Shown here piece by piece: positions 45,690-54,643 of a stretch of 64,000 nucleotides of DNA. A model generated the notes under the pieces. It ran no database searches. It was not told where the DNA came from and was given only the letters and a program-made list of their open reading frames with translations. Position numbers and translations under genes: made by a program. Location of the stretch: NCBI RefSeq assembly GCF_000719865.1, contig NZ_JOID01000002.1, positions 62,001-126,000 of the forward strand, read 5' to 3'. The stretch comes from Streptomyces albus subsp. albus (GTDB lineage: Bacteria > Actinomycetota > Actinomycetes > Streptomycetales > Streptomycetaceae). The stretch's first letter is position 1, and each line of letters begins with the position of its first letter.

Positions 45690-46406
45690 GTGAGTTCCCT
45701 GTGTTCCCAGAGACCGCTCCGAACCCTCGTCCGGGCCGTCGTCGTGCTGACGCTGCTCTTCGGCTGGTCCGCCGTCACCGGATCGGTGGCCGCCCATGCC
45801 GGGGAGCGAGCGGGGCAGCAGGCGGCCGTCGCGGTGCGCGGGGGTGACACCCTCTACGGCGCCGGGGGCACCCGCTGCACCGTGGGCTTCAACGCCCGCT
45901 TCGGCTCCACGTTCTACGCCCTCGTCTCCGGGCGGTGCGCCCAGGGAGCGCAGACCTGGTACGCCGACTCCGCGCTGACCGTCCAGGTCGGCGTCACCGC
46001 GGGAGTGAGCTTCCCGGGCGACGACTACGCGAGCATCCGGTACACCAACACGGACGTCGCCTACCCGGGCGAGGTCTCGCTGGGCGGCGGCGGTACCCAC
46101 GACATCACCAGGGCGGCGAATCCCGTCGTCGGGCAGGTGATCTGCCACGTCGGGCGGACCAGCGGATACCACTGCGGGATCCTCCAGGCCGTGAACGTCA
46201 CCGTCAACTACGGCGGGGGAACCGTCTACGGACTGTTCCGGTCCACCATCTGCTCCGAGCCCGGGGACACCGGCGGCCCGGCCTTCTCGGGCGGCACGGC
46301 CGTCGGCATCATCGTCGGCGGCAGCGGGAACTGCAGCTCGGGAGGGGTCACCTACTACCAGCCGGTGGCCGAAGGGCTGTCGGCGTACGGTCTGAGCGTC
46401 TACTGA
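45690..46406 (+). CDS. Secreted chymotrypsin-fold (S1) protein lacking catalytic His and Ser
   Basis: 238 residues from the GTG at 45690 (AAGGAG six bases upstream). A signal peptide (about 1-37, AVVVLTLLFGWSAVTGSVAAHA) precedes a streptogrisin-like fold: LYGAGGTRCTVGFNARFG, FYALVSGRC, GDDYASIRY, GQVICHVGRTSGYHCG, CSEPGDTGGPAFSGGTAVG. In active relatives the second segment reads ..TAGHC and the last GDSGG; here His is Arg (about residue 82) and Ser is Thr (about 194), while the Asp (D112) and Cys remain. No pro-region is seen. It is probably a pseudoprotease, perhaps a binding or decoy protein. Confidence 0.85.
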   Translation: MSSLCSQRPLRTLVRAVVVLTLLFGWSAVTGSVAAHAGERAGQQAAVAVRGGDTLYGAGGTRCTVGFNARFGSTFYALVSGRCAQGAQTWYADSALTVQVGVTAGVSFPGDDYASIRYTNTDVAYPGEVSLGGGGTHDITRAANPVVGQVICHVGRTSGYHCGILQAVNVTVNYGGGTVYGLFRSTICSEPGDTGGPAFSGGTAVGIIVGGSGNCSSGGVTYYQPVAEGLSAYGLSVY

Positions 46407-46491
46407 AGCGGCTGAGCCGAGCCGAGCCGTCGGGGCAGGTGAGTCCCGGCTTGCCGGGCGACTCGGCGGCAAGCGACACGGGAGCTGCCTG

Positions 46492-47451
46492 ATGACCGAG
46501 GGAACGGCCACCGAAGGCGATCCCGCGCCCGTGGAGGTGCCCGGGGCGCTGGCCGCCGCGCACGCCCGTTACGAGGGCGAGGCCGGGCGGGCGTGGGTCG
46601 CTGCGCTGCCCGGGCTCGCGGAGGCGTATCTCGGCCGGTGGCGGCTGCGGCGGGACGGGCCCGTGGCGCACGGGGTTGCCGCGCTGGTCGTGCCCGTGGT
46701 GGGAGAGGACGGCGTGGCGGCGGTGCTCAAGCTCCAGCCGGTCACCGACGAGACCGCGGGCGAGCCGGACGCCCTCCGGGCCTGGGGCGGCGATGGCGCC
46801 GTGCGGCTGCTCCGGAACGATCCGGAAACCGGGACGATGCTGCTGGAGCGGCTCGATCCGGCCCGGACCCTCGCCGGGATCAGCGACGACATGGCCGCCC
46901 TGCGCATCCTCGCCGAACTGCTGGCCCGGCTCACCGCGCGCGCCGCGCCGCCCGGTATGCGGGGGCTGGGCGACATCGCCGCCGGGATGCTCCGGGGGCT
47001 GCCCGCCGCCCGGCGCGCACTGGCCGACCCGGCCGAGCGGCGGCTGCTCGACGCCTGCGGCGGCGCCGTACGGGAGTTGGCGGGTGAGCCCGGCGACCGG
47101 CTGCTCCACTGGGATCTGCACTACGAGAACGTCCTCGCCCCGCTCCCCGGATCCGGCCGCGAACCCTGGCTGGCCATCGATCCCAAGCCCCTCGCGGGTG
47201 ACCCGGGTTTCGAACTGCTGCCCGCCCTGCGCAACCGCTGGGACGACATCACGGCCGCCGGCGACGTTCCGCGTGCCGTACGCCGCCGCTTCGACCTGAT
47301 GACGGAAGTCCTCGGCCTGGACCGCGTCCGCGCCCGGGGCTGGACGCTGGGCCGCGTCCTCCAGACCTGCCTGTGGGGTATCGAGACCGGCGAAAGGGCC
47401 CTCGATCCGGTGCAGCGGGCGATCGCGGAGGCGCTGTCCCCGATCGGGTGA
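46492..47451 (+). CDS. Aminoglycoside/hydroxyurea phosphotransferase-like kinase (APH(6) type)
   Basis: A 319-residue kinase-fold enzyme. The catalytic loop is LLHWDLHYENVL (Asp and Asn in place) and the metal-binding part AIDPKPLAGDPGFELLPALR replaces DFG, as in APH(6)/streptomycin 6-kinase and hydroxyurea kinase relatives. The ATP-Lys is in AAVLKLQPV. Typical of streptomycete orphan APH genes whose true substrate is unknown; resistance should not be assumed. It lies 85 bases after the protease-like gene. Confidence 0.87.
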   Translation: MTEGTATEGDPAPVEVPGALAAAHARYEGEAGRAWVAALPGLAEAYLGRWRLRRDGPVAHGVAALVVPVVGEDGVAAVLKLQPVTDETAGEPDALRAWGGDGAVRLLRNDPETGTMLLERLDPARTLAGISDDMAALRILAELLARLTARAAPPGMRGLGDIAAGMLRGLPAARRALADPAERRLLDACGGAVRELAGEPGDRLLHWDLHYENVLAPLPGSGREPWLAIDPKPLAGDPGFELLPALRNRWDDITAAGDVPRAVRRRFDLMTEVLGLDRVRARGWTLGRVLQTCLWGIETGERALDPVQRAIAEALSPIG

Positions 47452-47502
47452 ACACCTGGCCGCCGGAGGTCTGGGACGCAGGGGCGGGGCAGTGTGTCGG
47501 TG

Positions 47503-48417
47503 TCAGTCGTCCCCCGGGCGGAGCAGGCGCAGGTGTTCGCGGTCGCCGAGGAGTTCCAGGCGGCGCCAGAGGACGCTGCCGGGGACGGCCTGGCTGCGGT
47601 GGCAGGCGACGGCCTTGAACTGCCGGGCGCGGTCCACCGTGACGGTGAGGTCGACAGCCTCGGGCGGGTGGCCGTCGAACGCGGCGCCGTGCTCCCGGCG
47701 GAGTTGGTCGGCCACCGCCTCGGGGACCGTCCAGCCCAGGACGGGCAGGCCGAGGCCCTCGGCCGCGCCGAGGGCGGCGGCCGTGGCGGCGGCGTGGTCG
47801 GGGTGTCCGGTGACGCCGGTGGGGTCGAAGACCAGGAGCCCGTCCGGGCCGGTCTCCTGGGCCACGGCTTCGACACGGCCTGCGAGTTCGGCGGGGTCGG
47901 CGGCAGCGAGGCGGCCGTCCGGGTAAGCCAGCAGCCGCACGTCGTCGGCGCCGAGGGCGGCCGCCGCTGCGGCGAGTTCACCGGCGCGCAACCGCTCCAG
48001 GTCTCCCGCGACACCGTGCAGCGTTGACGCCTCGCCGTGGGTCAGGCAGAGGACGGAGACCCGGGCGCCGTCCGCCGCGAAGGCGGCGAGCAGGGCGCCG
48101 AGAGCGAAGGACTCGTCGTCGGGGTGGGCGACCACCGCCAGGACCGAACGCCAGCGGGGGAGGCGGCCGTCCGGGGGCGGTGAGTGGTCGGGGGCTGATG
48201 AGACGTGGGCGGCGTCGGCCGGGTCGTGCGCTCCGTCCCGGCCGTCCGAGCCCGGGGCGCGGTGCTGGTTGTCGTACAAGCCCTGTGGACTGCCCCGGTC
48301 GTCGGGGGCCGGGCGGGGCTCCGGGAGCCGGGCGGGGACGGGTTCCGCGGGGAGGGCGCGGTTGCGGGGCGCGGCCTCGCGGGCGTCGTCAGCGGGCCGC
48401 GTGGTCGGGTCGGGCAC
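47503..48417 (-). CDS. PIG-L/LmbE family deacetylase
   Basis: 304 residues. The zinc-dependent deacetylase core (about 90-300) has VLAVVAHPDDESFALGALL, LCLTHGEAST, and the second zinc-ligand motif GVTGHPDHAAATAA. About 85 N-terminal residues are Pro/Asp-rich and probably disordered. The family removes N-acetyl groups from GlcNAc-type substrates (MshB, Mca, antibiotic tailoring). No mycothiol gene is adjacent, so the substrate is unknown. GTG start with AAGGAG five bases upstream. Confidence 0.9.
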   Translation of the reverse strand: MPDPTTRPADDAREAAPRNRALPAEPVPARLPEPRPAPDDRGSPQGLYDNQHRAPGSDGRDGAHDPADAAHVSSAPDHSPPPDGRLPRWRSVLAVVAHPDDESFALGALLAAFAADGARVSVLCLTHGEASTLHGVAGDLERLRAGELAAAAAALGADDVRLLAYPDGRLAAADPAELAGRVEAVAQETGPDGLLVFDPTGVTGHPDHAAATAAALGAAEGLGLPVLGWTVPEAVADQLRREHGAAFDGHPPEAVDLTVTVDRARQFKAVACHRSQAVPGSVLWRRLELLGDREHLRLLRPGDD

Positions 48418-48890
48418 GGCGTCTCCTTCGGTGCGTACCCGTCCGGGCTCGCGTCCGGCCGGTGCGCCACGGCGGGCCGCCGCCGTCCGAGCCGGGTGCC
48501 GGAACCAGCGGTACCGCCCTTGCGACCAGGGGAACCGCCGCGCTCAGCTCCTCATTCCCGCCGCCCCTCCCGCAGTGTGTGCCCGGTGTCTCCCGGCTCC
48601 GCGCGGCATCCCGGGGCGGTGAGCGCCGACCGGCGGGCCGAGGCGGTACGGAGCGCTAAATCACGGCACCGCGCAAGGTGGACGGCGAACCGCGCTCACG
48701 GGCGGCGGGCCCGCCCCCGCCCCCGGTCGCGGCAGTGCTCCGCCCGGAGGACCGGGACCTGCGACCGGGCGGACCTCCGGCCAAAGTGGGTACGCACGGG
48801 CGAAACAAAAACGGCCGCCCGAGGTGTTCTCGATCGTGGTGCCGTGGGATGGCCACGACACCGCACGAGCGGGGACGACGGAGGTCATCG
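48418..48890. other. Divergent intergenic region (473 bases)
   Basis: Lies between the outward-facing deacetylase and ABC exporter genes. Only an A-rich patch at about 48800-48812 and the GGAGG site at 48880 stand out. Frames here are Arg/Pro-rich shadows; no RNA or repeat is visible. Confidence 0.5.
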
Positions 48891-51800
48891 GTGGGCGGCA
48901 CGGCGACGGAGGCGGCTGATCGGCCCGGATCGGGCCCGGAGACGGGGACCGGGGGCGGCGGGCACGGGGCGGCCGGAGAGCCGGGAGGTCCCGGGGACTC
49001 CGGGAAGGCCGGTGGGTCGAGCGGCCACGGCGGCCCGGGCGGCGCCGGCGGTTCCGGCGGTCACGGCGGCCCGGGCGGCCACGGCGACCCCGGCGGCCCC
49101 GGCGGCGACGCCCCGTCCGGCGAGCCGGCCCGGGAGAAGGCGCAGCGGCCGCCGCAGGGCTGGGCCCGGCGGCTGACCGGCTACGCCTGGCGGTACCGGC
49201 GCAACACCCTTCTCGCCCTGGGCTCCTCACTCGGCGGTATGGCCGTCATGGCGCTCGTCCCGCTGGTCACCAAGCTGATCATCGACGACGTGGTGGTCGA
49301 GCACAGCCGCCCGATGGCGCCCTGGGCCGGCGCCCTGATCGGCGCGGCCCTCGCCGTCTACGCGTTCACCTACGTCCGCCGCTACTACGGCGGACGGCTC
49401 GCCCTCGACGTCCAGCACGACCTGCGCACCGACATGTACCGCTCCCTCGTCCGGCTCGACGGGCGGCGGCAGGGCGAGCTCTCCACCGGCCAGGTGGTCG
49501 GCCGCGCCACCAGCGACCTCCAGCTCATCCAGGGCCTGCTGTTCATGCTGCCGATGACGATCGGCAACATCCTGCTGTTCTTCATCTCGCTCGCCGTGAT
49601 GCTGTGGCTGTCGCCGCTGCTCACCCTGGTCGCCGTCGCGATGGCGCCCGCGCTGTGGTTCCTGGCCGACCGCAGCCGCAAGCGGCTGTTCCCCGCCACC
49701 TGGTACGCCCAGGGGCAGGCGGCGGCCGTCGCGGGGATCGTGGACGGCGCCGTCACCGGCGTCCGCGTCGTCAAGGGCTTCGGCCAGGAGGAGCAGGAGA
49801 GCGGGAAGCTCCGCGAGGTGAGCCGCAAGCTGTTCGCGGGGCGGATGCGGACCGTCCGCCTCAACTCCCGCTACACCCCCGCCCTGCAGGCGGTGCCGTC
49901 CCTCGCCCAGGTGGCGATGCTGGCGCTCGGCGGCTGGATGGCCACCCGCGGGCAGATCACCCTGGGCACCTTCGTCGCCTTCTCCACCTATCTCGCCCAG
50001 CTCGTCGGTCCCGTCCGGATGCTGACCATGGTGCTCACCGTGGGCCAGCAGGCCCGTGCCGGCGTGGAGCGCGTCCTGGAGCTGATCGACACCGAGCCGG
50101 CCATCGACGAGCGCCCCGGCGCCCGGGAGCTGCCCGCCGACGCGCCCGCGACCGTCGAGTTCGAGCGGGTGACCTTCGGCTACGACCCCGAGCGCCCCGT
50201 CCTGAAGGACTTCTCGCTCTCTATCGCGCAGGGCGAGACCGTGGCCGTCGTCGGGGCCTCCGGCAGCGGCAAGTCCACCGTCTCCCTGCTGCTGCCCCGC
50301 TTCTACGACGTGTCGGAGGGCGCCGTCCGGGTCGGCGGCCACGACGTCCGCGATCTGACGTTCGACTCGCTGCGGGCCGCCATCGGCCTCGTACCGGAGG
50401 ACAGCTTCCTCTTCTCCGACACCGTCCGCGCCAACATCGCCTACGGCAACCCCACCGCCACCGACGAGCAGGTACGGGCCGCGGCCCGCGCCGCCCAGGC
50501 CGAGGGCTTCATCGAGGACCTGCCCGATGGCTACGACACCACGGTCGGCGAGCAGGGCCTCACCCTCTCCGGCGGCCAGCGCCAGCGCGTCGCCCTCGCC
50601 CGCGCCATCCTCACCGACCCCCGGCTGCTGCTCCTCGACGACGCCACCTCGGCCGTCGACGCCCGCGTGGAGCACGAGATCCACGCGGCGCTGCGCGGGG
50701 TGATGGCCGGCCGGACGACCCTGCTGATCGCCCACCGGCGCTCCACCCTGGCCCTCGCCGACCGCATCGCCGTCCTCGACGGGGGCCGGCTGTCCGACAT
50801 CGGGACGCATGAGGAGCTGGAACGGCGCTCCGCGCTCTACCGCCGGCTGCTGACCGACCCGGACGAGCTGGGCGGCGTCGAGCGCGACCCGGTGGCCCGG
50901 CTCGCGGACCGCGAACGGGAGGCGGGGCGCGAACGGGCCCGGGAGCGCGACGGCTCGGAGCACTCCGAGGACTCCGGGCACTCCAACCACTTCGAGGACT
51001 TCGAGGCCGAACTCGACGCCGAGGCCGAGATGGGGGCCGAGCCCGTCAGCTCCCGCCGCCGGGTCGCCGAGCGCGTCACCCCCGAACTGTGGCGCCGCGC
51101 CGGGGAGTCGCAGGGGGCCACGAGCTCCGTCGCGGCCTCCGCCGCCTCCGCCGCCCGCCCGTCCGCGGCCGGCGCGGCGGCCGGACCCGGTATCGCCGGG
51201 GCGATGGCCGGGATGCCCGCCACCCCGGACCTGCTGGCCAAGGTGGCCGCGCTGCCGCCCGCCACCGACATCCCCGGCATCGACGAGGAGCAGGCCGGCC
51301 GGCCCGAACGGGACTACGGACTGCGGCGGCTGCTGCACGGCTTCGGCAGGCCTCTGCTGCTGGCCATCCTGATGGTGGCCGTCGACGCGGGCGCCGGGCT
51401 GCTGCTCCCCGTCCTCATCCGGCACGGCATCGACGAGGGCGTGCAGCAGCTGGCGCTCGGCGCGGTGTGGGTGGCCTCCGGGCTGGCGCTGCTGGTCGTC
51501 CTCGCCCAGTGGGCAGCGCAGATCGGCGAGACGCGGATGACGGGCCGCACCGGTGAGCGCATCCTCTACAGCCTCCGCGTGAAGATCTTCGCGCAGCTCC
51601 AGCGGCTCGGTCTGGACTACTACGAGCGCGAGCTGACCGGCCGGATCATGACCCGGATCACGACCGATGTCGACGCGCTGTCGACCTTCCTGCAGACCGG
51701 GCTCGTCACCGCGCTGGTCTCGCTGCTGACCTTCTCCGGCATCCTCGTCGTCCTGGTCGTCATCGACGTGGAGCTGGCGCTGGTGGTCTTCAGCACCCTG

Positions 51801-53060
51801 CCGGTCCTGATCGCCGGCACGTTCTTCTTCCGGCGCCAGAGCGTCAAGGCGTACGAACTGGCGCGCGAGCGCGTCAGCGTCGTCAACGGCGACCTCCAGG
51901 AGAGCGTCGCCGGGCTCCGCATCGTCCAGGCGTTCCGGCGCGAGCCGGACGGCGTCGAGCGCTTCACCCGGCGCAGCGACGGCTACCGGCAGGCGCGGGT
52001 GCGCGGACAGTGGCTGATCTCCGTCTACTTCCCCTTCGTGCAGCTGCTGGCGTCCGTCGCCGCGGCGGCCGTGCTGGTCGTCGGCGCGGGCCGGGTCGGC
52101 GAGGGGACGCTGACGGCGGGCGCGCTCGTCGCGTATCTGCTCTACATCGATCTGTTCTTCGCGCCGGTGCAGCAGCTCTCGCAGGTGTTCGACGGCTACC
52201 AGCAGGCGACGGTCTCGCTCCGCCGCATCCAGGAATTGCTGCGCGAGCCGACCTCCACGGCCCCGGCCGAACACCCGCGCGAGGTGCGGAAGCTGCGCGG
52301 GGAGATCGTCTTCGACGGCGTCCGGTTCCGCTACGGGGCCGCCGCGGGGGACGGTGTCCCGGAGGAGGCGCTGTCCGGGGTGGATCTGCGGATCCCGGCC
52401 GGGCAGACCGTGGCGTTCGTCGGCGAGACCGGCGCGGGCAAGTCCACGCTCGTCAAGCTCGTCGCCCGCTTCTACGACCCCACCGAGGGCGCCGTGCTCA
52501 TCGACGGCACCGATCTGCGGGAGCTGGATCTGGCCGGATACCGCCACCGGCTGGGTGTCGTGCCGCAGGAGTCGTACCTCTTCCCGGGCACCGTGCGGGA
52601 CGCCATCGCCTACGGGCGCCCGGAGGCCACGGACGCCGAAGTGGAGGCCGCCGCACGGGCCGTCGGCGCGCACGAGATGGTCGCCTCGCTCGACGGCGGC
52701 TATCTGCACGAGGTCTCCGAACGCGGCCGCAACCTCTCCGCCGGCCAGCGGCAGCTGATCGCGCTGGCCCGCGCCGAGCTCGTCGACCCGGACGTCCTGC
52801 TGCTCGACGAGGCGACGGCCGCGCTGGACCTGGCGACGGAAGCCCTGGTCAACCAGGCGACGGACCGGCTGGCCGGCCGCCGGACGACCCTGGTGGTCGC
52901 GCACCGCCTGACCACCGCCGCCCGCGCCGACCGGGTCGTCGTCATGGACCACGGCCGGGTCGTCGAGGACGGCACCCACGCCGAGCTGCTCGCCGCGGAC
53001 GGACACTACGCCCGGCTGTGGCGCACCTTCGCCGGAGAACCGGAAACCGCCGGGGTGTGA
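48891..53060 (+). CDS. Single-chain double ABC exporter (TMD-NBD-TMD-NBD)
   Basis: 1389 residues from the GTG at 48891 (GGAGG six bases upstream). A Gly-rich leader (15-75) precedes exporter half 1: membrane domain about 95-395, NBD1 with Walker A GASGSGKST (about 456), LSGGQ, and Walker B LLLLDDATSAVD (about 578), where the catalytic Glu is Asp. An acidic linker (about 665-800) joins half 2: NBD2 Walker A GETGAGKST (about 1178), signature LSAGQRQ, Walker B LLLDEATAALD (about 1303) with the Glu. This asymmetry is typical of heterodimeric exporters whose halves are usually separate genes. It probably exports a lipid, peptide or drug. A hairpin overlaps its stop. Confidence 0.92.
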   Translation: MGGTATEAADRPGSGPETGTGGGGHGAAGEPGGPGDSGKAGGSSGHGGPGGAGGSGGHGGPGGHGDPGGPGGDAPSGEPAREKAQRPPQGWARRLTGYAWRYRRNTLLALGSSLGGMAVMALVPLVTKLIIDDVVVEHSRPMAPWAGALIGAALAVYAFTYVRRYYGGRLALDVQHDLRTDMYRSLVRLDGRRQGELSTGQVVGRATSDLQLIQGLLFMLPMTIGNILLFFISLAVMLWLSPLLTLVAVAMAPALWFLADRSRKRLFPATWYAQGQAAAVAGIVDGAVTGVRVVKGFGQEEQESGKLREVSRKLFAGRMRTVRLNSRYTPALQAVPSLAQVAMLALGGWMATRGQITLGTFVAFSTYLAQLVGPVRMLTMVLTVGQQARAGVERVLELIDTEPAIDERPGARELPADAPATVEFERVTFGYDPERPVLKDFSLSIAQGETVAVVGASGSGKSTVSLLLPRFYDVSEGAVRVGGHDVRDLTFDSLRAAIGLVPEDSFLFSDTVRANIAYGNPTATDEQVRAAARAAQAEGFIEDLPDGYDTTVGEQGLTLSGGQRQRVALARAILTDPRLLLLDDATSAVDARVEHEIHAALRGVMAGRTTLLIAHRRSTLALADRIAVLDGGRLSDIGTHEELERRSALYRRLLTDPDELGGVERDPVARLADREREAGRERARERDGSEHSEDSGHSNHFEDFEAELDAEAEMGAEPVSSRRRVAERVTPELWRRAGESQGATSSVAASAASAARPSAAGAAAGPGIAGAMAGMPATPDLLAKVAALPPATDIPGIDEEQAGRPERDYGLRRLLHGFGRPLLLAILMVAVDAGAGLLLPVLIRHGIDEGVQQLALGAVWVASGLALLVVLAQWAAQIGETRMTGRTGERILYSLRVKIFAQLQRLGLDYYERELTGRIMTRITTDVDALSTFLQTGLVTALVSLLTFSGILVVLVVIDVELALVVFSTLPVLIAGTFFFRRQSVKAYELARERVSVVNGDLQESVAGLRIVQAFRREPDGVERFTRRSDGYRQARVRGQWLISVYFPFVQLLASVAAAAVLVVGAGRVGEGTLTAGALVAYLLYIDLFFAPVQQLSQVFDGYQQATVSLRRIQELLREPTSTAPAEHPREVRKLRGEIVFDGVRFRYGAAAGDGVPEEALSGVDLRIPAGQTVAFVGETGAGKSTLVKLVARFYDPTEGAVLIDGTDLRELDLAGYRHRLGVVPQESYLFPGTVRDAIAYGRPEATDAEVEAAARAVGAHEMVASLDGGYLHEVSERGRNLSAGQRQLIALARAELVDPDVLLLDEATAALDLATEALVNQATDRLAGRRTTLVVAHRLTTAARADRVVVMDHGRVVEDGTHAELLAADGHYARLWRTFAGEPETAGV

Positions 53061-53075
53061 CACCCGGCGGTTCCG
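53041..53075 (+). terminator. Hairpin across the ABC exporter stop
   Basis: CGGAAACCGCCGGGGTG pairs with CACCCGGCGGTTCCG with two bulges and a 3-base loop containing the stop codon. Confidence 0.7.
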
Positions 53076-53206
53076 CTTCGATACCTAAGCGATACGCACC
53101 GTGGCGTAGACCGGGGACGCTCCGCGATGGAAACTCATAAGTCGCGCCGTGTCCGGTTTTGATCGGTGCGGCGGTTTCGCATCGTGAAGCAGAAGGCGGT
53201 AGTGCA

Positions 53207-54478
53207 GTGCAGCGGCGTTTCCTCGGTCCGATGGCGGCCGGTCTCTCGGCCGGTCTGGTCCTGACCCTCTCGGCGTGCGGCGACAGCGCTACCGCGGAGA
53301 GCGGTGACACCCAGCTCAAGCTGATCGTCACCGAATACGGCGACAGATCCGGCACCAGCTCGAAGAGATACTGGGACCAGCTCATCGGCGAATTCCAGTT
53401 CGAGCACCCGGACATAGCCGTCGACGTCGACGTCTACGACCGCGGCGAGGTCGACCGCAAGGTCGCCGATCTGGTGAAGGCCGGCAAGGCGCCGGACATG
53501 GCCCAGATCGCCACCTACGCCGACTACGCGGCCGAGGACAAGCTCTACAGCGCCGACGAACTCCTGTCGATCCCCGCCCAGGCCGACTTCATCCGCGCGG
53601 TCTCCGTGGCGGGCACCGCCAACCGCAAGCAGTACGGTCTGCCGTTCACCGCCAGCACCCGGGTGTTCTTCTACAACAAGAAGCTGCTGAAGCAGGCCGG
53701 CATCGACAGCCCGCCGAAGACGTGGGACGAGCTCCAGGCCGACGCCACCGCGCTCCAGCAGTCCGGCGTAGAGATCCCGTACGGGCTGCCGCTGGGCCCG
53801 GAGGAGGCGCAGGCCGAGACCCTCAACTGGATGCTCAGCGCCGGCGGCGGCTACACCGACAACATCGGCAGCTACACCTTCGACGCCCCCGAGAACATCC
53901 GGGCCTTCGAATGGCTGCGCGACGAGATGGTCGCCAAAGGGCTCACCAACCCCTCCCCGGGCAAGACCAACCGCAAGGACGTCTACGACGCCTTCATCCG
54001 CGGCGAGGTCGCCATGCTCAACGGTCACCCGACGCTGATGGAACGCGCCCAGGAGGGCGGCATCGACTTCGGCATGGCACCGCTGCCCGGCCGGGAGAAG
54101 CCGTCCACGGCCACCACCGGGGTCGCCGACTGGATGACGGCGTTCAAGCAGAACGGGCACCGCAAGGAGATCAGCGCCTTCCTCAACTTCGTCTACGACA
54201 AGAAGAACGTCCTCAAGTTCGCCGAACAGTACGACCTGCTGCCGGTGACCAACTCCGCCTTCGACGAGATGCGCTCCGACGAGGCGCACCAGAACGTCTG
54301 GGAGTTCCTGGACCAGCTGCGCACCGCCCAGCTCTACCCGGTCGACAAGGTCTCCTGGGCCCCCACGGTCCGCGACCTGCGCCGGCAGATCGGCACCACG
54401 GTGGAGCAGGGCGGCAATCCGGGGAGCGTGCTGCAGGCGCTCCAGCGGGAGGCCGAGGCCACGGAGAACGCCAACTGA
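53207..54478 (+). CDS. Orphan ABC sugar-binding lipoprotein
   Basis: A 423-residue family 1 solute-binding protein. The N-terminus has RR, a hydrophobic core and lipobox LTLSAC (Cys about 24). The body shows YWDQLIGEFQFEHPDIAVDV, DLVKAGKAPDMAQIATYADY, VFFYNKKLLKQAGI and FIRGEVAMLNGHPTLMER, typical of carbohydrate importers. No permease or ATPase genes follow, so it must use components encoded elsewhere. GTG at 53207 with AAGGCGG upstream. Confidence 0.88.
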   Translation: MQRRFLGPMAAGLSAGLVLTLSACGDSATAESGDTQLKLIVTEYGDRSGTSSKRYWDQLIGEFQFEHPDIAVDVDVYDRGEVDRKVADLVKAGKAPDMAQIATYADYAAEDKLYSADELLSIPAQADFIRAVSVAGTANRKQYGLPFTASTRVFFYNKKLLKQAGIDSPPKTWDELQADATALQQSGVEIPYGLPLGPEEAQAETLNWMLSAGGGYTDNIGSYTFDAPENIRAFEWLRDEMVAKGLTNPSPGKTNRKDVYDAFIRGEVAMLNGHPTLMERAQEGGIDFGMAPLPGREKPSTATTGVADWMTAFKQNGHRKEISAFLNFVYDKKNVLKFAEQYDLLPVTNSAFDEMRSDEAHQNVWEFLDQLRTAQLYPVDKVSWAPTVRDLRRQIGTTVEQGGNPGSVLQALQREAEATENAN

Positions 54479-54643
54479 CACCGCCGGCGGCGCCGGTGGC
54501 ACCGGTGCCGAAGCCGTCCCGGGCCGGGCGGCCGCCGCGCACCCCGGCCCGGTGCCCGTTCGGGCCGTACCCGCACGGCGGTCTGGCGGACCGTCATGCT
54601 CCCCGCTAGGTTCGCAGATTCACGCGAACTCAGGGGAGGGCGG

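Noticed and set aside
46492..47451. Antibiotic resistance gene (APH)
   Set aside because: The fold is clear but substrate is not; many streptomycete APH(6)-like genes give no resistance, so I did not call it that.
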